A stretch of 64,000 nt of DNA from Pseudomonas sp. BGI-2 (GTDB lineage Bacteria; Pseudomonadota; Gammaproteobacteria; Pseudomonadales; Pseudomonadaceae): the NCBI RefSeq assembly GCF_004310295.1, contig NZ_SISB01000009.1:1-64000 (forward strand), written 5' to 3'. Shown here piece after piece: positions 1 to 8,844 of the stretch (position 1 is its first letter; the number at the start of each line of letters is the position of its first letter). The notes under the pieces are model-generated. The model did no database searches and was not told where the DNA came from. It saw only the letters and a program-made list of their open reading frames with translations. Made by a program: the position numbers and the translations under genes.

Positions 1-181
1 TTCATCTATTATTCCAGTCCATCTTCTGCTCCTTCTTCGTATACTCTGTTTTTTATCACACCCCCGGCCCACCCCACAGATCCCCCCCTTATCGCCTCCC
101 GCCCGGCTGGAGTTTGTAAAAGGACCCCCCCCACCCCCCGCCACCCCCGCCCCGCTCTCCCGCCGCTTCTCCGTCGCGCCG
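1..181. other. C-rich low-complexity window edge
   Basis: This stretch is dominated by C runs and contains no ATG on the plus strand. The dusA frame stays open through it to the window edge, with no ATG, GTG or TTG codon. Codons 152-181 read as the residues that normally precede MMDW in DusA, so the coding frame is real at least from there. An AAAAGGA Shine-Dalgarno-like stretch at 118-124 is followed by an unbroken C run where a start would be expected. The region may be a low-quality contig end or a damaged start. Confidence 0.5.
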
Positions 182-1120
182 ATGATGGATTGGACTGATA
201 GACATTGTCGCTTTTTCCTACGCCTACTCTCCAAACACGCCCTCCTCTACACCGAAATGGTCACCACCGGCGCGCTCCTCAACGGCGATCACGACCGCTT
301 CCTCCGTCACAACGAAGCCGAACACCCACTCGCCCTGCAACTCGGAGGCAGTGTTCCGTTGGACCTGGCCGCCTGCGCCCGCATGGCTCAGGACCACGGC
401 TACGACGAGGTGAACTTGAACGTCGGCTGCCCGAGTGATCGGGTGCAGAACAATATGATCGGCGCGTGCCTGATGGGGCATCCGCAGTTGGTGGCGGATT
501 GTGTGAAGGCGATGCGCGATGCGGTGTCGATTCCGGTGACGGTGAAACATCGGATCGGGATTAATGGGCGGGACAGTTACGAGGCGTTGTGTGATTTCGT
601 CGGTACGGTTCGGGATGCCGGGTGCACGAGTTTTACGGTGCATGCGCGGATTGCGATTCTGGAGGGGTTGTCGCCGAAGGAAAACCGTGACATTCCGCCT
701 TTGCGTTATGACGTGGCGGCGCGGTTGAAGGCGGATTTTCCGGAGTTGGAGATTATTCTTAACGGCGGGATCAAGACGCTGGAGGCGTGTCACGCGCATT
801 TGCAGACGTTTGATGGTGTGATGTTGGGTCGTGAGGCGTATCACAATCCTTATGTGATGGCTGAGGTGGATCAGCAGCTGTTCGGCAGTACGGCGCCGGT
901 GATCAGTCGGGCCGAGGCGCTGGCGCAGTTGCGGCCTTATATAGCGGCGCATATTGAGGCGGGCGGATCGATGCACCATATCACCCGGCATGTGCTGGGG
1001 CTGGGCACCGGGTTTCCGGGGGCGCGCAAGTTCAGGCAGTTGTTGTCGGTGGATATCCACAAGGCTAAAGAGCCTTTGGTGTTGCTGGATCAAGCAGCGG
1101 AGTTGCTTGACGGTCGTTAA
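182..1120 (+). CDS. dusA: tRNA-dihydrouridine synthase A (start uncertain)
   Basis: FMN-dependent reduction of uridine to dihydrouridine in the D-loop of tRNA, in the cytoplasm. The protein shows the DusA signature APMMDWTDRHCR at its start, the conserved GCPSDRVQNN segment with the family Cys (residue 83), the KHRIG FMN-binding region and LNGGI near residue 200. The listed start is an internal ATG. In-frame codons upstream encode SRRFSVAP, which belongs to the family's N-terminus, so the true protein is probably 10-20 residues longer. No start codon is present in the upstream frame. Identification is firm; only the start is doubtful. Confidence 0.93.
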   Translation: MMDWTDRHCRFFLRLLSKHALLYTEMVTTGALLNGDHDRFLRHNEAEHPLALQLGGSVPLDLAACARMAQDHGYDEVNLNVGCPSDRVQNNMIGACLMGHPQLVADCVKAMRDAVSIPVTVKHRIGINGRDSYEALCDFVGTVRDAGCTSFTVHARIAILEGLSPKENRDIPPLRYDVAARLKADFPELEIILNGGIKTLEACHAHLQTFDGVMLGREAYHNPYVMAEVDQQLFGSTAPVISRAEALAQLRPYIAAHIEAGGSMHHITRHVLGLGTGFPGARKFRQLLSVDIHKAKEPLVLLDQAAELLDGR

Positions 1121-1145
1121 TGGTCAGCGTTTTATCGAAGTAAAT

Positions 1146-1172
1146 ACCAGGCTGGTGGGTCCGCAGCCTGGT
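1146..1172. terminator. Inverted repeat between dusA and uppP
   Basis: ACCAGGCT and AGCCTGGT form an 8-bp perfect stem between the convergent ends of dusA and uppP. Neither side has a clean T run. On the minus strand the stem is followed by a T-rich stretch, so it may serve as the end of uppP transcription. Confidence 0.4.
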
Positions 1173-1179
1173 TCGAGTG

Positions 1180-2013
1180 TCAGAGCGCTGCTGCTTCAGT
1201 CCAGTTAACCCAACCGAATGCCCATGTGGCCAGGATCACCAGACCGAATACGATTCGATACCAGGCGAATGCGGCGTAGCTATGGCTGGCGATAAACTTG
1301 AGCAAGCCGCGTACGGCGATCATGGCGAAAAAGAATGCCGTGACGAAGCCCAGGGCGAATACTGGCAGGTCGCCGGCCTGGAACAGATCGCGATACTTGT
1401 AGCCTGAGTAGACGGCGGCACCGACCATGGTCGGCATGGCCAGGAAGAACGAAAACTCGGTGGCCGCCTTGCGCGACAGTCCAAACAGCAACCCACCGAT
1501 AATGGTCGATCCAGAGCGTGAGGTGCCCGGTATCATCGCCAGGCATTGAGCGAAACCGACCTTCAGGGCGTCGGACCAGCGCATGTCGTCAACATGGTCG
1601 ACATACACCACATGTTCTCGCCGCTCAGCCCACAACATGATGATGCCGCCCACCACCAATGCCACCGCCACGGTGATTGGATTGAACAGATACTCGTGAA
1701 TCTTATCGGCGAACAGAACGCCCAAGACAACGGCCGGCATAAAACCGATCAATAAGTTCAAAGTAAAGCGTTGCGCATTCCGTTGGGTTGGCAGGCCTGT
1801 GACGATTTCGAGAATCTTGCGCCGATACTCCCAGACAACGGCCAGGATTGCGCCCAGCTGAATAATGATATTGAAGGCCATTGCACGCTCACCACCGAAG
1901 CCGAGCAGGTCCGCGACAATGATTTGGTGCCCTGTACTTGATATGGGCAAAAACTCTGTCAGCCCTTCCACCACGCCTAAAATCAATACCGTTACGGTAG
2001 TCCAAAAATCCAT
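1180..2013 (-). CDS. uppP: Undecaprenyl-diphosphate phosphatase (BacA/UppP)
   Basis: Integral membrane enzyme that dephosphorylates undecaprenyl diphosphate so that the lipid carrier is recycled for peptidoglycan and exopolysaccharide synthesis. The 277-residue protein has the two family signatures: [14 protein letters not shown] near residue 17 and PGTSRSGST near residue 165, with about eight hydrophobic segments. The open frame continues upstream to 2205, but MDFWTTVT at 2013 is chosen because it matches the family start and follows an AGGGG-rich ribosome-binding site. Its place beside an exopolysaccharide locus is consistent with carrier recycling for that pathway, although this enzyme is also a housekeeping function. 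Confidence 0.95.
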   Translation of the reverse strand: MDFWTTVTVLILGVVEGLTEFLPISSTGHQIIVADLLGFGGERAMAFNIIIQLGAILAVVWEYRRKILEIVTGLPTQRNAQRFTLNLLIGFMPAVVLGVLFADKIHEYLFNPITVAVALVVGGIIMLWAERREHVVYVDHVDDMRWSDALKVGFAQCLAMIPGTSRSGSTIIGGLLFGLSRKAATEFSFFLAMPTMVGAAVYSGYKYRDLFQAGDLPVFALGFVTAFFFAMIAVRGLLKFIASHSYAAFAWYRIVFGLVILATWAFGWVNWTEAAAL

Positions 2014-2513
2014 CACCCCCCCCTCATCGACAACAGAAATCTGCTGGCATACTTTAAATTTATCGCCAACGAGCAAGTAAAGCGCATTCAACTGAACATT
2101 AAAACCCAACGTTAGCAAATGTCCAGAACCACAACTAACAAATCCAATGTTATACAGCGGCAAATAGGAGATAGCTCTGAACCTAGGAAAAGCACTAACT
2201 AGCACGTCGAGTAGCCAAGTGCTGATAATTCATAACTTTCTATAAACAAAAATAAACAACGGCAGCATTAGTCAGCGTCACAGCGTATTTATCTGGAAAA
2301 GCGGGACATTGCGGCAAAAGATGGCACAATGACACTCCCGTGCCTGCTGGCATGCCACGCGCCAAGAGCGCAAAGAATCTCGCCAGATTGACCAACAATG
2401 TTAAAAAAATTGTGACGCCTGCTTGAAAAACCCGGGAAATGTTACCAATTGTCAGTCACAAATGAGAATCGGTGCTTTAACATCCAAATGTCAGCACCCA
2501 GCCGAGTCAAAGC
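2014..2513. promoter_or_regulatory. 500-bp AT-rich divergent intergenic region
   Basis: No gene is evident. The region separates divergent uppP and the first regulator gene and must hold both promoters. It contains a 10-bp palindrome TGGCATGCCA at 2348-2357, and TTGTGAC at 2410-2416 mirrored by GTCACAA at 2455-2461, a spaced inverted repeat that could be operator half-sites. I could not pick promoter hexamers with confidence. It is visibly more AT-rich than the flanking core genes. Confidence 0.4.
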
Positions 2514-3254
2514 ATGATGCTTACAGGGAAATTAACGAATACCAGCCACAGCCACGCAAAGGAGGTGACAGGTATTCTCACCATTGGGCGGACCCATAGT
2601 TTAGCTGAGGGTTTCAAGACATTAGTAACACGTCGTGTAGCGCAAGATATACCCGTTGACACCTCGTGCTACAACAACTTGTTTAAAAAAAATAAGGACG
2701 CCCATTCATACCGTGCAGTATTCATTATCATTGACTGCCCTCAGGCGTTTAATGAAAGCCTCGCCCTTGTGGAAAATATGCGTACCGATAACCAGGCCCT
2801 TATTATTTTTGTAGCGATCACCGGCAGAGGCACCTACAACAAGATGAAATACTATCTTGCCGGGGCCGACCATTGCATTAAATTCAGTATGCTTCCCGAA
2901 GAAAACCCGGACGCACTTTCCGAATTTTTTAATAGCGAAGAATGGCAACAGCAGCACCACTTGCTCTTGGACCCGACTCGAATGTGCCTGATTGAAAACT
3001 ATAAAAAGCTGGATGTATCGTTTCCGGAAATGAAAATTCTTGAAGCGTTTGCAGAAACAAGAAACCAGATATTGAGCCATGATGAAATCGCCAGAATCAT
3101 GGGGCTTAATATAACGTTTTATGACCCAAGAGCCTTGGAAAAATCTATCAGCCGCCTTCGCGGAAAGATTAAAGGTATGTATGGCACCAACGCCATTCAA
3201 AGTATTCGTGGGCATGGATATCGTCTTGTCAGGGGTCTGATTTCGACCACCTGA
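2514..3254 (+). CDS. Receiver-like, OmpR-type winged-helix regulator
   Basis: Likely DNA-binding regulator of the adjacent exopolysaccharide genes. The C-terminal half (about 150-243) has the OmpR/PhoB winged-helix layout, ending in SISRLRGKIKG and IRGHGYRLV. The N-terminal half resembles a response-regulator receiver: IIIDCP (Asp74), VAIT (Thr103) and CIKF (Lys123) fall where phospho-acceptor Asp, switch Thr and conserved Lys are expected. The acidic pair after strand 1 is missing (TIGRTHS), so normal phosphorylation is doubtful. ATG2514 has no ribosome-binding site. A strong AAAGGAGG at 2558-2565 lies 8 bases before ATT2574, which starts ILTIGRTH at receiver strand 1, so an AUU start is possible. 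It heads a three-gene co-directional cluster. The specific function is unknown. Confidence 0.8.
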   Translation: MMLTGKLTNTSHSHAKEVTGILTIGRTHSLAEGFKTLVTRRVAQDIPVDTSCYNNLFKKNKDAHSYRAVFIIIDCPQAFNESLALVENMRTDNQALIIFVAITGRGTYNKMKYYLAGADHCIKFSMLPEENPDALSEFFNSEEWQQQHHLLLDPTRMCLIENYKKLDVSFPEMKILEAFAETRNQILSHDEIARIMGLNITFYDPRALEKSISRLRGKIKGMYGTNAIQSIRGHGYRLVRGLISTT

Positions 3255-3282
3255 AGATTAATATGCAGGGAGTTATAGCATT

Positions 3283-4035
3283 ATGAACGCAACGATGAGC
3301 GCGTCACACACCTATCGTGCGAGTCATTATCTGTCTCGACAATTGATCCTCACTCGCGATGACTGCCCATTTGGCAGCGAGATCAGAATACAGTTTGACG
3401 ACGGTCAGGCTCATGCATCCTTTGTTGCCCCCATGCAGCAGATGAATGGCATTTACAGTGAAGTTCTCATGCAGACCCGGCTGATTGCCTTTTCGCTAAA
3501 AGATCACAATATTTCTAACGAAAACAAATACTTAAGTCGACTATTCGTTTGCGTTGGACAGGCAGATCTTGCCGATTCCGCACTCACGGAAGAGTTGATA
3601 CAGTCCAGCGATGCCCTGCGCGATTTTGGCCAGACACTGGTTATCGCTTTCAATGAGTTGCCCCTTTCGGCGGTCAGCTTCATTGATAAAAAGAAAACCC
3701 TCAACAATGTTTATCTGTTGAAAGATCACGGCGTAGAAATCGCGTTCGACGGCAATAACATCGATGAACAAAGTATCGAAATATTTACAACCCTGAATCT
3801 TTTTGACTATATCAAGATTCCCCTTTCAGCCCTAGACTTGAGCCTTAATCTGACGGGCAACCCCGATTTATTCAATCGACTCCATGAACGCATGACCATG
3901 CTGACTCACACCACCAAAGTCGCTTTTATAGCTGACAGAGTGGAGCATGCCGCTAGCCATATACTGGCACGCGCGCTGCCTTTTGATTACTTTCAAGGGA
4001 GTCATTACTCCCCTGCCGACAGCCTATTAAATTAA
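3283..4035 (+). CDS. Degenerate EAL-domain protein
   Basis: A 250-residue protein whose whole length follows the c-di-GMP phosphodiesterase EAL fold, but with several catalytic positions changed. EVL at 60-62 replaces EAL. The conserved Asn of strand 2 is not seen (VCVGQ near 89-93). DDFG is reduced to FDGNN (Asp156). IKIP (Lys178) keeps the lysine, AEGVE reads ADRVE (218-221), and FQGS (237-240) keeps the Gln. It is therefore probably not an active phosphodiesterase and may bind a nucleotide or a protein partner. A GGGAG ribosome-binding site lies 9 bases before ATG3283. It sits between two winged-helix regulators, 28 bases after the first and 29 before the second, which suggests one operon and a shared control role. 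Confidence 0.7.
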   Translation: MNATMSASHTYRASHYLSRQLILTRDDCPFGSEIRIQFDDGQAHASFVAPMQQMNGIYSEVLMQTRLIAFSLKDHNISNENKYLSRLFVCVGQADLADSALTEELIQSSDALRDFGQTLVIAFNELPLSAVSFIDKKKTLNNVYLLKDHGVEIAFDGNNIDEQSIEIFTTLNLFDYIKIPLSALDLSLNLTGNPDLFNRLHERMTMLTHTTKVAFIADRVEHAASHILARALPFDYFQGSHYSPADSLLN

Positions 4036-4064
4036 AACCGAGCGCGCCCCTTCAGGAGAGAGAC

Positions 4065-4754
4065 ATGGAAAGCACTACCCCCCTCCCCAGAAAATATTTT
4101 GTTGTCGTTACTCATAGCCCGGCATTACAACTTGAGCTTGAGGCTTTACTCTCGAGTGAGCGATATAACTCATTCGGTACGTCGCAGGCAAAGATGTTTG
4201 TCGAAGATGCTGGCCTACCCTCTTCCGCCCCTAAGCTCATGGAATTTATTTCCCCTCACTTGGACAGAATCGTCCCTCCTGTTATCAGACATGATACACA
4301 GCGCATACTCTCGACATTCGAATCCGAGTGGCGAGCGGCCCAGTCCGATACGCGGTTCAATAACATCTCCTCACTTGCGGATGAAGATCGAGATGACACC
4401 CGGGATTCCCTCTCCAGCGTGACAGCCAGACCACACTATCCCTATGAAGAAGCCTGGCGACTGAGCAATGTCAATGGCGCTTTGATTAAAGATGACGTGG
4501 AGATTGTCTTGACTGGCCTGGAGGCCGCCCTGGTCAAAAAGATGCTGCACCATGATGACCGTGTAGTCAGCAAAGATGATCTTATTCGGAGCATTGGCAG
4601 AGAACCCGAACATTATCGAGGTCTGGAAATGTGCCTGAGCCGACTACAGGAAAAGTTCAAAAATGCCAGTAATGGCGAACGTCTTTTTCGGGCGGTCAGG
4701 AATCGCGGATATTGCCTGATTCAAAAAATCACAAGGGGAAAAACCTTCACCTGA
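4065..4754 (+). CDS. Winged-helix (OmpR-type) regulator
   Basis: The C-terminal part (about 145-222) shows the OmpR/PhoB winged-helix pattern: VLTGLEAALVKKML, VSKDDLIRSIG, LEMCLSRLQEKF and AVRNRGYCLI. The N-terminal part starts FVVVTHSPALQLELEALL, which aligns by eye with the start of the first regulator in this cluster, but I see no phospho-acceptor Asp in a receiver context. The middle (about 85-130) is polar and probably a linker. The start is supported by AGGAGAGAG 5-8 bases upstream. The gene closes the trio and lies 360 bases before the WcaJ-like transferase, so it probably controls this locus. No close named homologue is recognised. Confidence 0.75.
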   Translation: MESTTPLPRKYFVVVTHSPALQLELEALLSSERYNSFGTSQAKMFVEDAGLPSSAPKLMEFISPHLDRIVPPVIRHDTQRILSTFESEWRAAQSDTRFNNISSLADEDRDDTRDSLSSVTARPHYPYEEAWRLSNVNGALIKDDVEIVLTGLEAALVKKMLHHDDRVVSKDDLIRSIGREPEHYRGLEMCLSRLQEKFKNASNGERLFRAVRNRGYCLIQKITRGKTFT

Positions 4755-5114
4755 GTAAATGAAACGACCACGATGGTAGTGCATACAAAAATAAAAAAGC
4801 ACCCCGCCATTTCACTTTTCCAGCGCCTCCCGCCCCTCAAATAAATCCCGCCTGCCACACCATCAAACCAACTTACATTCTCGACTATTTCTAACGCCTC
4901 GCCACCCCAACATAATCGCCAGATTAACTAACCACTCGTTAAAAGTCGTCAGACAGCTTTCAACTCAATAAATTAATCTATTCACTGACGAGCGCGCCGC
5001 ACAGTGGCGTTTCGCCCGTTAACGTTTTGCCCTCTTATAAAAACAATAATTTTTGTTACATCAACTTGGCTCTTGTCTGTCGACGCGCGAATGGACGTAT
5101 TTTGGGGATATCGC
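4755..5114 (+). promoter_or_regulatory. 360-bp region upstream of initiating transferase
   Basis: AT-rich leader with no gene. An in-frame GTG at 5004 would extend the next protein by 37 residues, but the family length argues against it. I see no clear terminator after the regulator gene and no confidently readable promoter or operator. Confidence 0.35.
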
Positions 5115-6509
5115 ATGGTTAACAATCTTCGTATCAATCGAAATACCCACCTCAAAGGATTGACCTTCTGGGGACAATGGGCACTGGGTCAGGGCTTTGT
5201 TGTTGCCCTGTTGTTTCTATTGGTTTATTACCAGACCGGGACGGTAGAGTTCTATTATCGTGCGTGCGCAATTCTGACGGTACTTGCCTCGGTGCCCGCC
5301 TATACATGGTGTGGCGTCTACGCGAAGAAAGATAACTACCTGGAGGGATTGGGACGTTTGCTGATGGGCTGGACAATAACCCTCGCGGCATTGGCCTGCG
5401 GGGCGTTCATCTGCAAGGCGGATGACCTGTTTTCTCGTCAACTGATCCTGGTATGGGCAGCCTGCGGTTACATCGGGCAGGCACTGTTGTACGTTCCGCT
5501 GCACGGCTTCTCGCAATACTATCAACGCTCACTTCAAAGCGAGCATAAAACCCTGATAGTCGGTACGGGTGAGTTGGCGTTGGGACTCGCCAGAAAGCTG
5601 CGTAGCCTTGAACATTTTCCGCTGGTTGGGTTGGTCAGCACCGACACCACGCTCCCGCTGGCGATGGGCTCACCGCCGATCGTAGGCCCGCAAGAGCAGT
5701 TGCTGGAGTTAATCAAAGCCCATGACATCCGACGTTTGTACATCACGCTGCCCCTGAGTGAAGCGGCAAAAATCGAAGCCATGTATATCGATTTGCTGGG
5801 CGCCAACGTAGACGTGGTCTGGGTGCCGGACTTGAACAGCCTGACGCTGCTCAATCACTCGGTCAGGGTCGTGGACGGCTTGCCGGCGATCTACCTGAAT
5901 GAAAGTCCGTTGACCAGCCAGCCGACCGCGGCACTGAGTAAAAGTCTGCTGGAGAAGAGCGTGGCGCTGTTGGCCATTGTTCTTCTAAGCCCGGTCCTGT
6001 TGCTGATTGCCCTGGCTATCAAACTCAACTCCCCGGGCCCGGTGTTCTTCAAGCAGGACCGCCACGGCTGGAATGGCAAGGTGATCCAGGTCTGGAAGTT
6101 TCGCTCGATGCGTGTGCACGATGACAAGGAGGTCAAGCAGGCTAGCCGTAACGATTCGCGAATCACTCCTGTCGGACGCTTTATCCGCCGCACTTCCCTC
6201 GATGAGTTGCCGCAACTGATCAATGTGCTGCAAGGCCATATGGCCCTGGTCGGGCCACGTCCGCACGCCGTTGCGCACAACGATTACTACTCCGGGAAAA
6301 TTCTCGCCTACATGGCGCGTCACCGAATCAAACCGGGGATTACCGGGCTGGCTCAAATCAACGGTTGCCGCGGTGAGACCGACACCATCGACAAAATGCA
6401 AAAGCGTGTGGAGATCGACCTTACGTACATCAATAACTGGTCGTTGTGGCTGGATCTGAAGATCCTGGTGAAGACACCCTTCACCCTGCTGTCAAAAGAC
6501 ATTTACTGA
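5115..6509 (+). CDS. Undecaprenyl-phosphate glucose-phosphate transferase (WcaJ-like)
   Basis: Probable polyisoprenyl-phosphate hexose-1-phosphate transferase that loads the first sugar (likely glucose-1-phosphate) on undecaprenyl phosphate and so initiates the exopolysaccharide repeat unit. The N-terminal half carries about four transmembrane helices, followed by a cytosolic Rossmann-like part (TLIVGTGELALGLARKL) and a fifth hydrophobic segment. The C-terminal catalytic domain holds KFRSMRVH, RRTSLDELPQL and LVGPRPHAV. From ATG5115 the protein is 464 residues, the size of WcaJ. That ATG has GGGG 7 bases upstream, whereas the longer GTG5004 form has weaker support. A strong terminator follows. 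Substrate specificity cannot be read from sequence. Confidence 0.93.
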   Translation: MVNNLRINRNTHLKGLTFWGQWALGQGFVVALLFLLVYYQTGTVEFYYRACAILTVLASVPAYTWCGVYAKKDNYLEGLGRLLMGWTITLAALACGAFICKADDLFSRQLILVWAACGYIGQALLYVPLHGFSQYYQRSLQSEHKTLIVGTGELALGLARKLRSLEHFPLVGLVSTDTTLPLAMGSPPIVGPQEQLLELIKAHDIRRLYITLPLSEAAKIEAMYIDLLGANVDVVWVPDLNSLTLLNHSVRVVDGLPAIYLNESPLTSQPTAALSKSLLEKSVALLAIVLLSPVLLLIALAIKLNSPGPVFFKQDRHGWNGKVIQVWKFRSMRVHDDKEVKQASRNDSRITPVGRFIRRTSLDELPQLINVLQGHMALVGPRPHAVAHNDYYSGKILAYMARHRIKPGITGLAQINGCRGETDTIDKMQKRVEIDLTYINNWSLWLDLKILVKTPFTLLSKDIY

Positions 6510-6539
6510 CGGCTTCGAAGTCAGAAACCGAAAAACGAC

Positions 6540-6562
6540 AAGGGGACGCAAGTCCCCTTTTT
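6540..6562 (+). terminator. Intrinsic terminator after the WcaJ-like gene
   Basis: AAGGGGAC and GTCCCCTT form an 8-bp stem around GCAA, followed by a T run, 31 bases after the stop codon. Confidence 0.9.
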
Positions 6563-6728
6563 CATGGGCGTCTATCAGGCTCTGGTGCCCATGCAAGACC
6601 ATAACCAGGGACTTATGTCAGCCCCCGGCTTACCGTTGAAGTGTGTTGGGATAGCGCAGAGAACCCTGCGCAGAAGTGTGCTCACTGTGAAACCTTCCGG
6701 GCATCCCCCTTCCGGTTGACCGCGTCAC

Positions 6729-6757
6729 GAACTACAGCGTCTGTCGCCCTGTAGTTC
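6729..6757 (-). terminator. Inverted repeat downstream of yjbH
   Basis: GAACTACAG and CTGTAGTTC form a perfect 9-bp stem with an 11-base loop, just past the yjbH stop. There is no T run on the minus strand, so it could protect the transcript's 3' end rather than terminate it. A smaller repeat, GCGCAG/CTGCGC, lies at 6654-6671. Confidence 0.45.
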
Positions 6758-6765
6758 GCCCGCCT

Positions 6766-8844
6766 TCACTCAGTGATCTTGTCGAAGTTGCGGTAGAACA
6801 AATCACTGTCACGGCTATCGGTCATCGAGTGCAGCCAGTAGCTGCGATTGAGCCGTGCACCACCGTCCCGGGTCAGCGGCGACCAGACGATGTTGGCGCG
6901 ACGCATGGTCGACATGCTCATCAGTTCGTCGAAAGGAATCGAGATGTAGATGCCCTTGTCGAAACTGCCTTCGCCGTATTCCGCTTTTGTCGCGGTGGTG
7001 AGCGTGGCCCAGGCACCGAATCGCACACCATTGCGCAACTCCCGTGACAGGTCGATGGTGGTGCCCCAATCCCGCGCCAGGTAACGGCCGACACTGACGG
7101 CTGCCTGGGTATCGAACGGCAAGTCGGTATAGCCGGTGATATGGCCGGTAACGGTCGAGTAATCACGCAAGCCAAAACCCTGATTAAACTCGCGCTGACG
7201 CACGTAGTTCAAATCTGCACCCACCGACCAGCGCTGGCCCGCTGGACGGAACAACACCTCACCGCCAACACCGGCAAACATCGACTCCAGATAGCCGCCG
7301 TAGACCATGCCGTACAGGTCTTTATCCAACTGCTCGGCGTGGTTGACCTGGAACGTGGGCATGGTGACGTCAGAGGTCGTCAGGTACTTGCGCAAGTCCG
7401 TCCGCACCCGGGGCAATCCACTCGGGGCGTCGTAGGTAAAGTGGTCGTAGTTGTTCACCAGGTTGGCGCTGAGCATGCCGCTCCACCAGGTATTGCGCGT
7501 GAAGCGATACTCGGCGTCCGCATCGGCACTCAACTGATAGAGCAAACCATCAGGGCCACCGACGTTCTGTTTATAGCCCAGCCCGATGCCGTAGTTGAAT
7601 GGATCGCGCGTCGCGGTATAGAGCGTGGTCTCGGTGTGCGGCATCGCCCCATTGACCTCGGTGGTACGGTGCAAAGTTTGCAGCGGCTCCTCGTTATTGA
7701 CCACTTCGCGAAAGATCTCGCGAGGCACACTGGTTTCTTCCAGCGGCATGTCGTAGCGCTTGTTCACCAGGGTGAACCAGTCGATATCGTCGTTGACGCT
7801 GTTGTCCAGAATCCGGCTGGCGCGGCCGACGGCTTTTGCCGAATGGAAATAATTCGTCTGCTCGCCGTACACAAATAACTCGGGGCCGCGCTGGGTGATG
7901 CGCTCGACTTTATAGCCCGCATTTTTCTGCAGGCGTTGCGACACGTCGGCCCAGTTGACCTGATCCGGTGGCGTGGCGGGTGCCTGTGCCGGCAGACGCT
8001 CCGCTGGCGGATCGTAAGTCTTGGCCGGTGTCTTGCGGCTGACGAAGTTGGTGTGCAGGGTGATGCCAAACATAGCGGTATTGCCGCGTTCCCAGCCAGC
8101 GCTGAGATCCACCGAATCGCTCAGCTTGAACACCGCACCGATATTGATGGGCGAGTCTTGCTTGATGGCGTTGTCTTTCGGCTCGTTTTTGTAGTCGTTG
8201 CCTTCGTACTCGAGCTTCAGGCTGAGCGGGTCCCACGGTGTCTGGTAGGTGACGCCGCCAAACAATGAAGGTCGCCCACGGAAATAGGCGTTGGTGTTGA
8301 CGTCACCGGTGCCCTCGCCGTCCGGCCGGGTGTTGAAGCGATCAGCCGCCCAACCCAACGGGTTGTCGAAATCGCCTCGATTGCCGATGTATCCCCAGGC
8401 AATACCCGCGCTGAAATCAAAGTCGTCATAGCGTTTGTTGGCGACCAGGAATTCGCTGGAGAACAGGCCGGTACCACCGACATCGCGAAAGCCCAGGCCC
8501 AGTTCAGGTGCCCAGTGGCTTTCTTGCCAAAGGCGTACTTTGAGGTCCACGGCCTTGTCTTTGTAACTCTGGTCGCCACTCAATGACTCGGGGCCATACC
8601 TGCGGTTGGTGATCGCGGTGTAGCGAAACGAACCTTCCAGCCATTCAAACGGCTGCAATGAAACGCTGTAACGGGTGTAGGGATCGGTTCGACTGGCATT
8701 CACACTCAACTCGCCGGCCGGGGCCATTCGGGCAGTCGGTGTCTGCATCAAGCCCACGCCGCCGAAATCATTTTGAGTCAATCGCGGCTCTGCGTGAGCC
8801 AAACCACAAGGCAACAACAGCACTGCAGCAAAACGTAAATTCAA
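6766..8844 (-). CDS. yjbH: YjbH-family outer-membrane exopolysaccharide protein
   Basis: Large exported protein of the YjbH/GfcD family (E. coli yjbEFGH and group 4 capsule loci), predicted to sit in the outer membrane and help export or assemble polysaccharide. It has a signal peptide ending HAE, then the family start NDFGGVGLMQTPTARM, and long amphipathic beta-rich stretches (for example WSGMLSANLVNNYDHFTYDA) ending in aromatic residues, as expected for a barrel. At 692 residues it is close to family size. Its start overlaps the yjbG stop by 4 bases, so the two are translationally coupled. Last gene of the yjbE-wza-yjbF-yjbG-yjbH operon. The family is clear; the mechanism in general is not established. 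Confidence 0.9.
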   Translation of the reverse strand: MNLRFAAVLLLPCGLAHAEPRLTQNDFGGVGLMQTPTARMAPAGELSVNASRTDPYTRYSVSLQPFEWLEGSFRYTAITNRRYGPESLSGDQSYKDKAVDLKVRLWQESHWAPELGLGFRDVGGTGLFSSEFLVANKRYDDFDFSAGIAWGYIGNRGDFDNPLGWAADRFNTRPDGEGTGDVNTNAYFRGRPSLFGGVTYQTPWDPLSLKLEYEGNDYKNEPKDNAIKQDSPINIGAVFKLSDSVDLSAGWERGNTAMFGITLHTNFVSRKTPAKTYDPPAERLPAQAPATPPDQVNWADVSQRLQKNAGYKVERITQRGPELFVYGEQTNYFHSAKAVGRASRILDNSVNDDIDWFTLVNKRYDMPLEETSVPREIFREVVNNEEPLQTLHRTTEVNGAMPHTETTLYTATRDPFNYGIGLGYKQNVGGPDGLLYQLSADADAEYRFTRNTWWSGMLSANLVNNYDHFTYDAPSGLPRVRTDLRKYLTTSDVTMPTFQVNHAEQLDKDLYGMVYGGYLESMFAGVGGEVLFRPAGQRWSVGADLNYVRQREFNQGFGLRDYSTVTGHITGYTDLPFDTQAAVSVGRYLARDWGTTIDLSRELRNGVRFGAWATLTTATKAEYGEGSFDKGIYISIPFDELMSMSTMRRANIVWSPLTRDGGARLNRSYWLHSMTDSRDSDLFYRNFDKITE

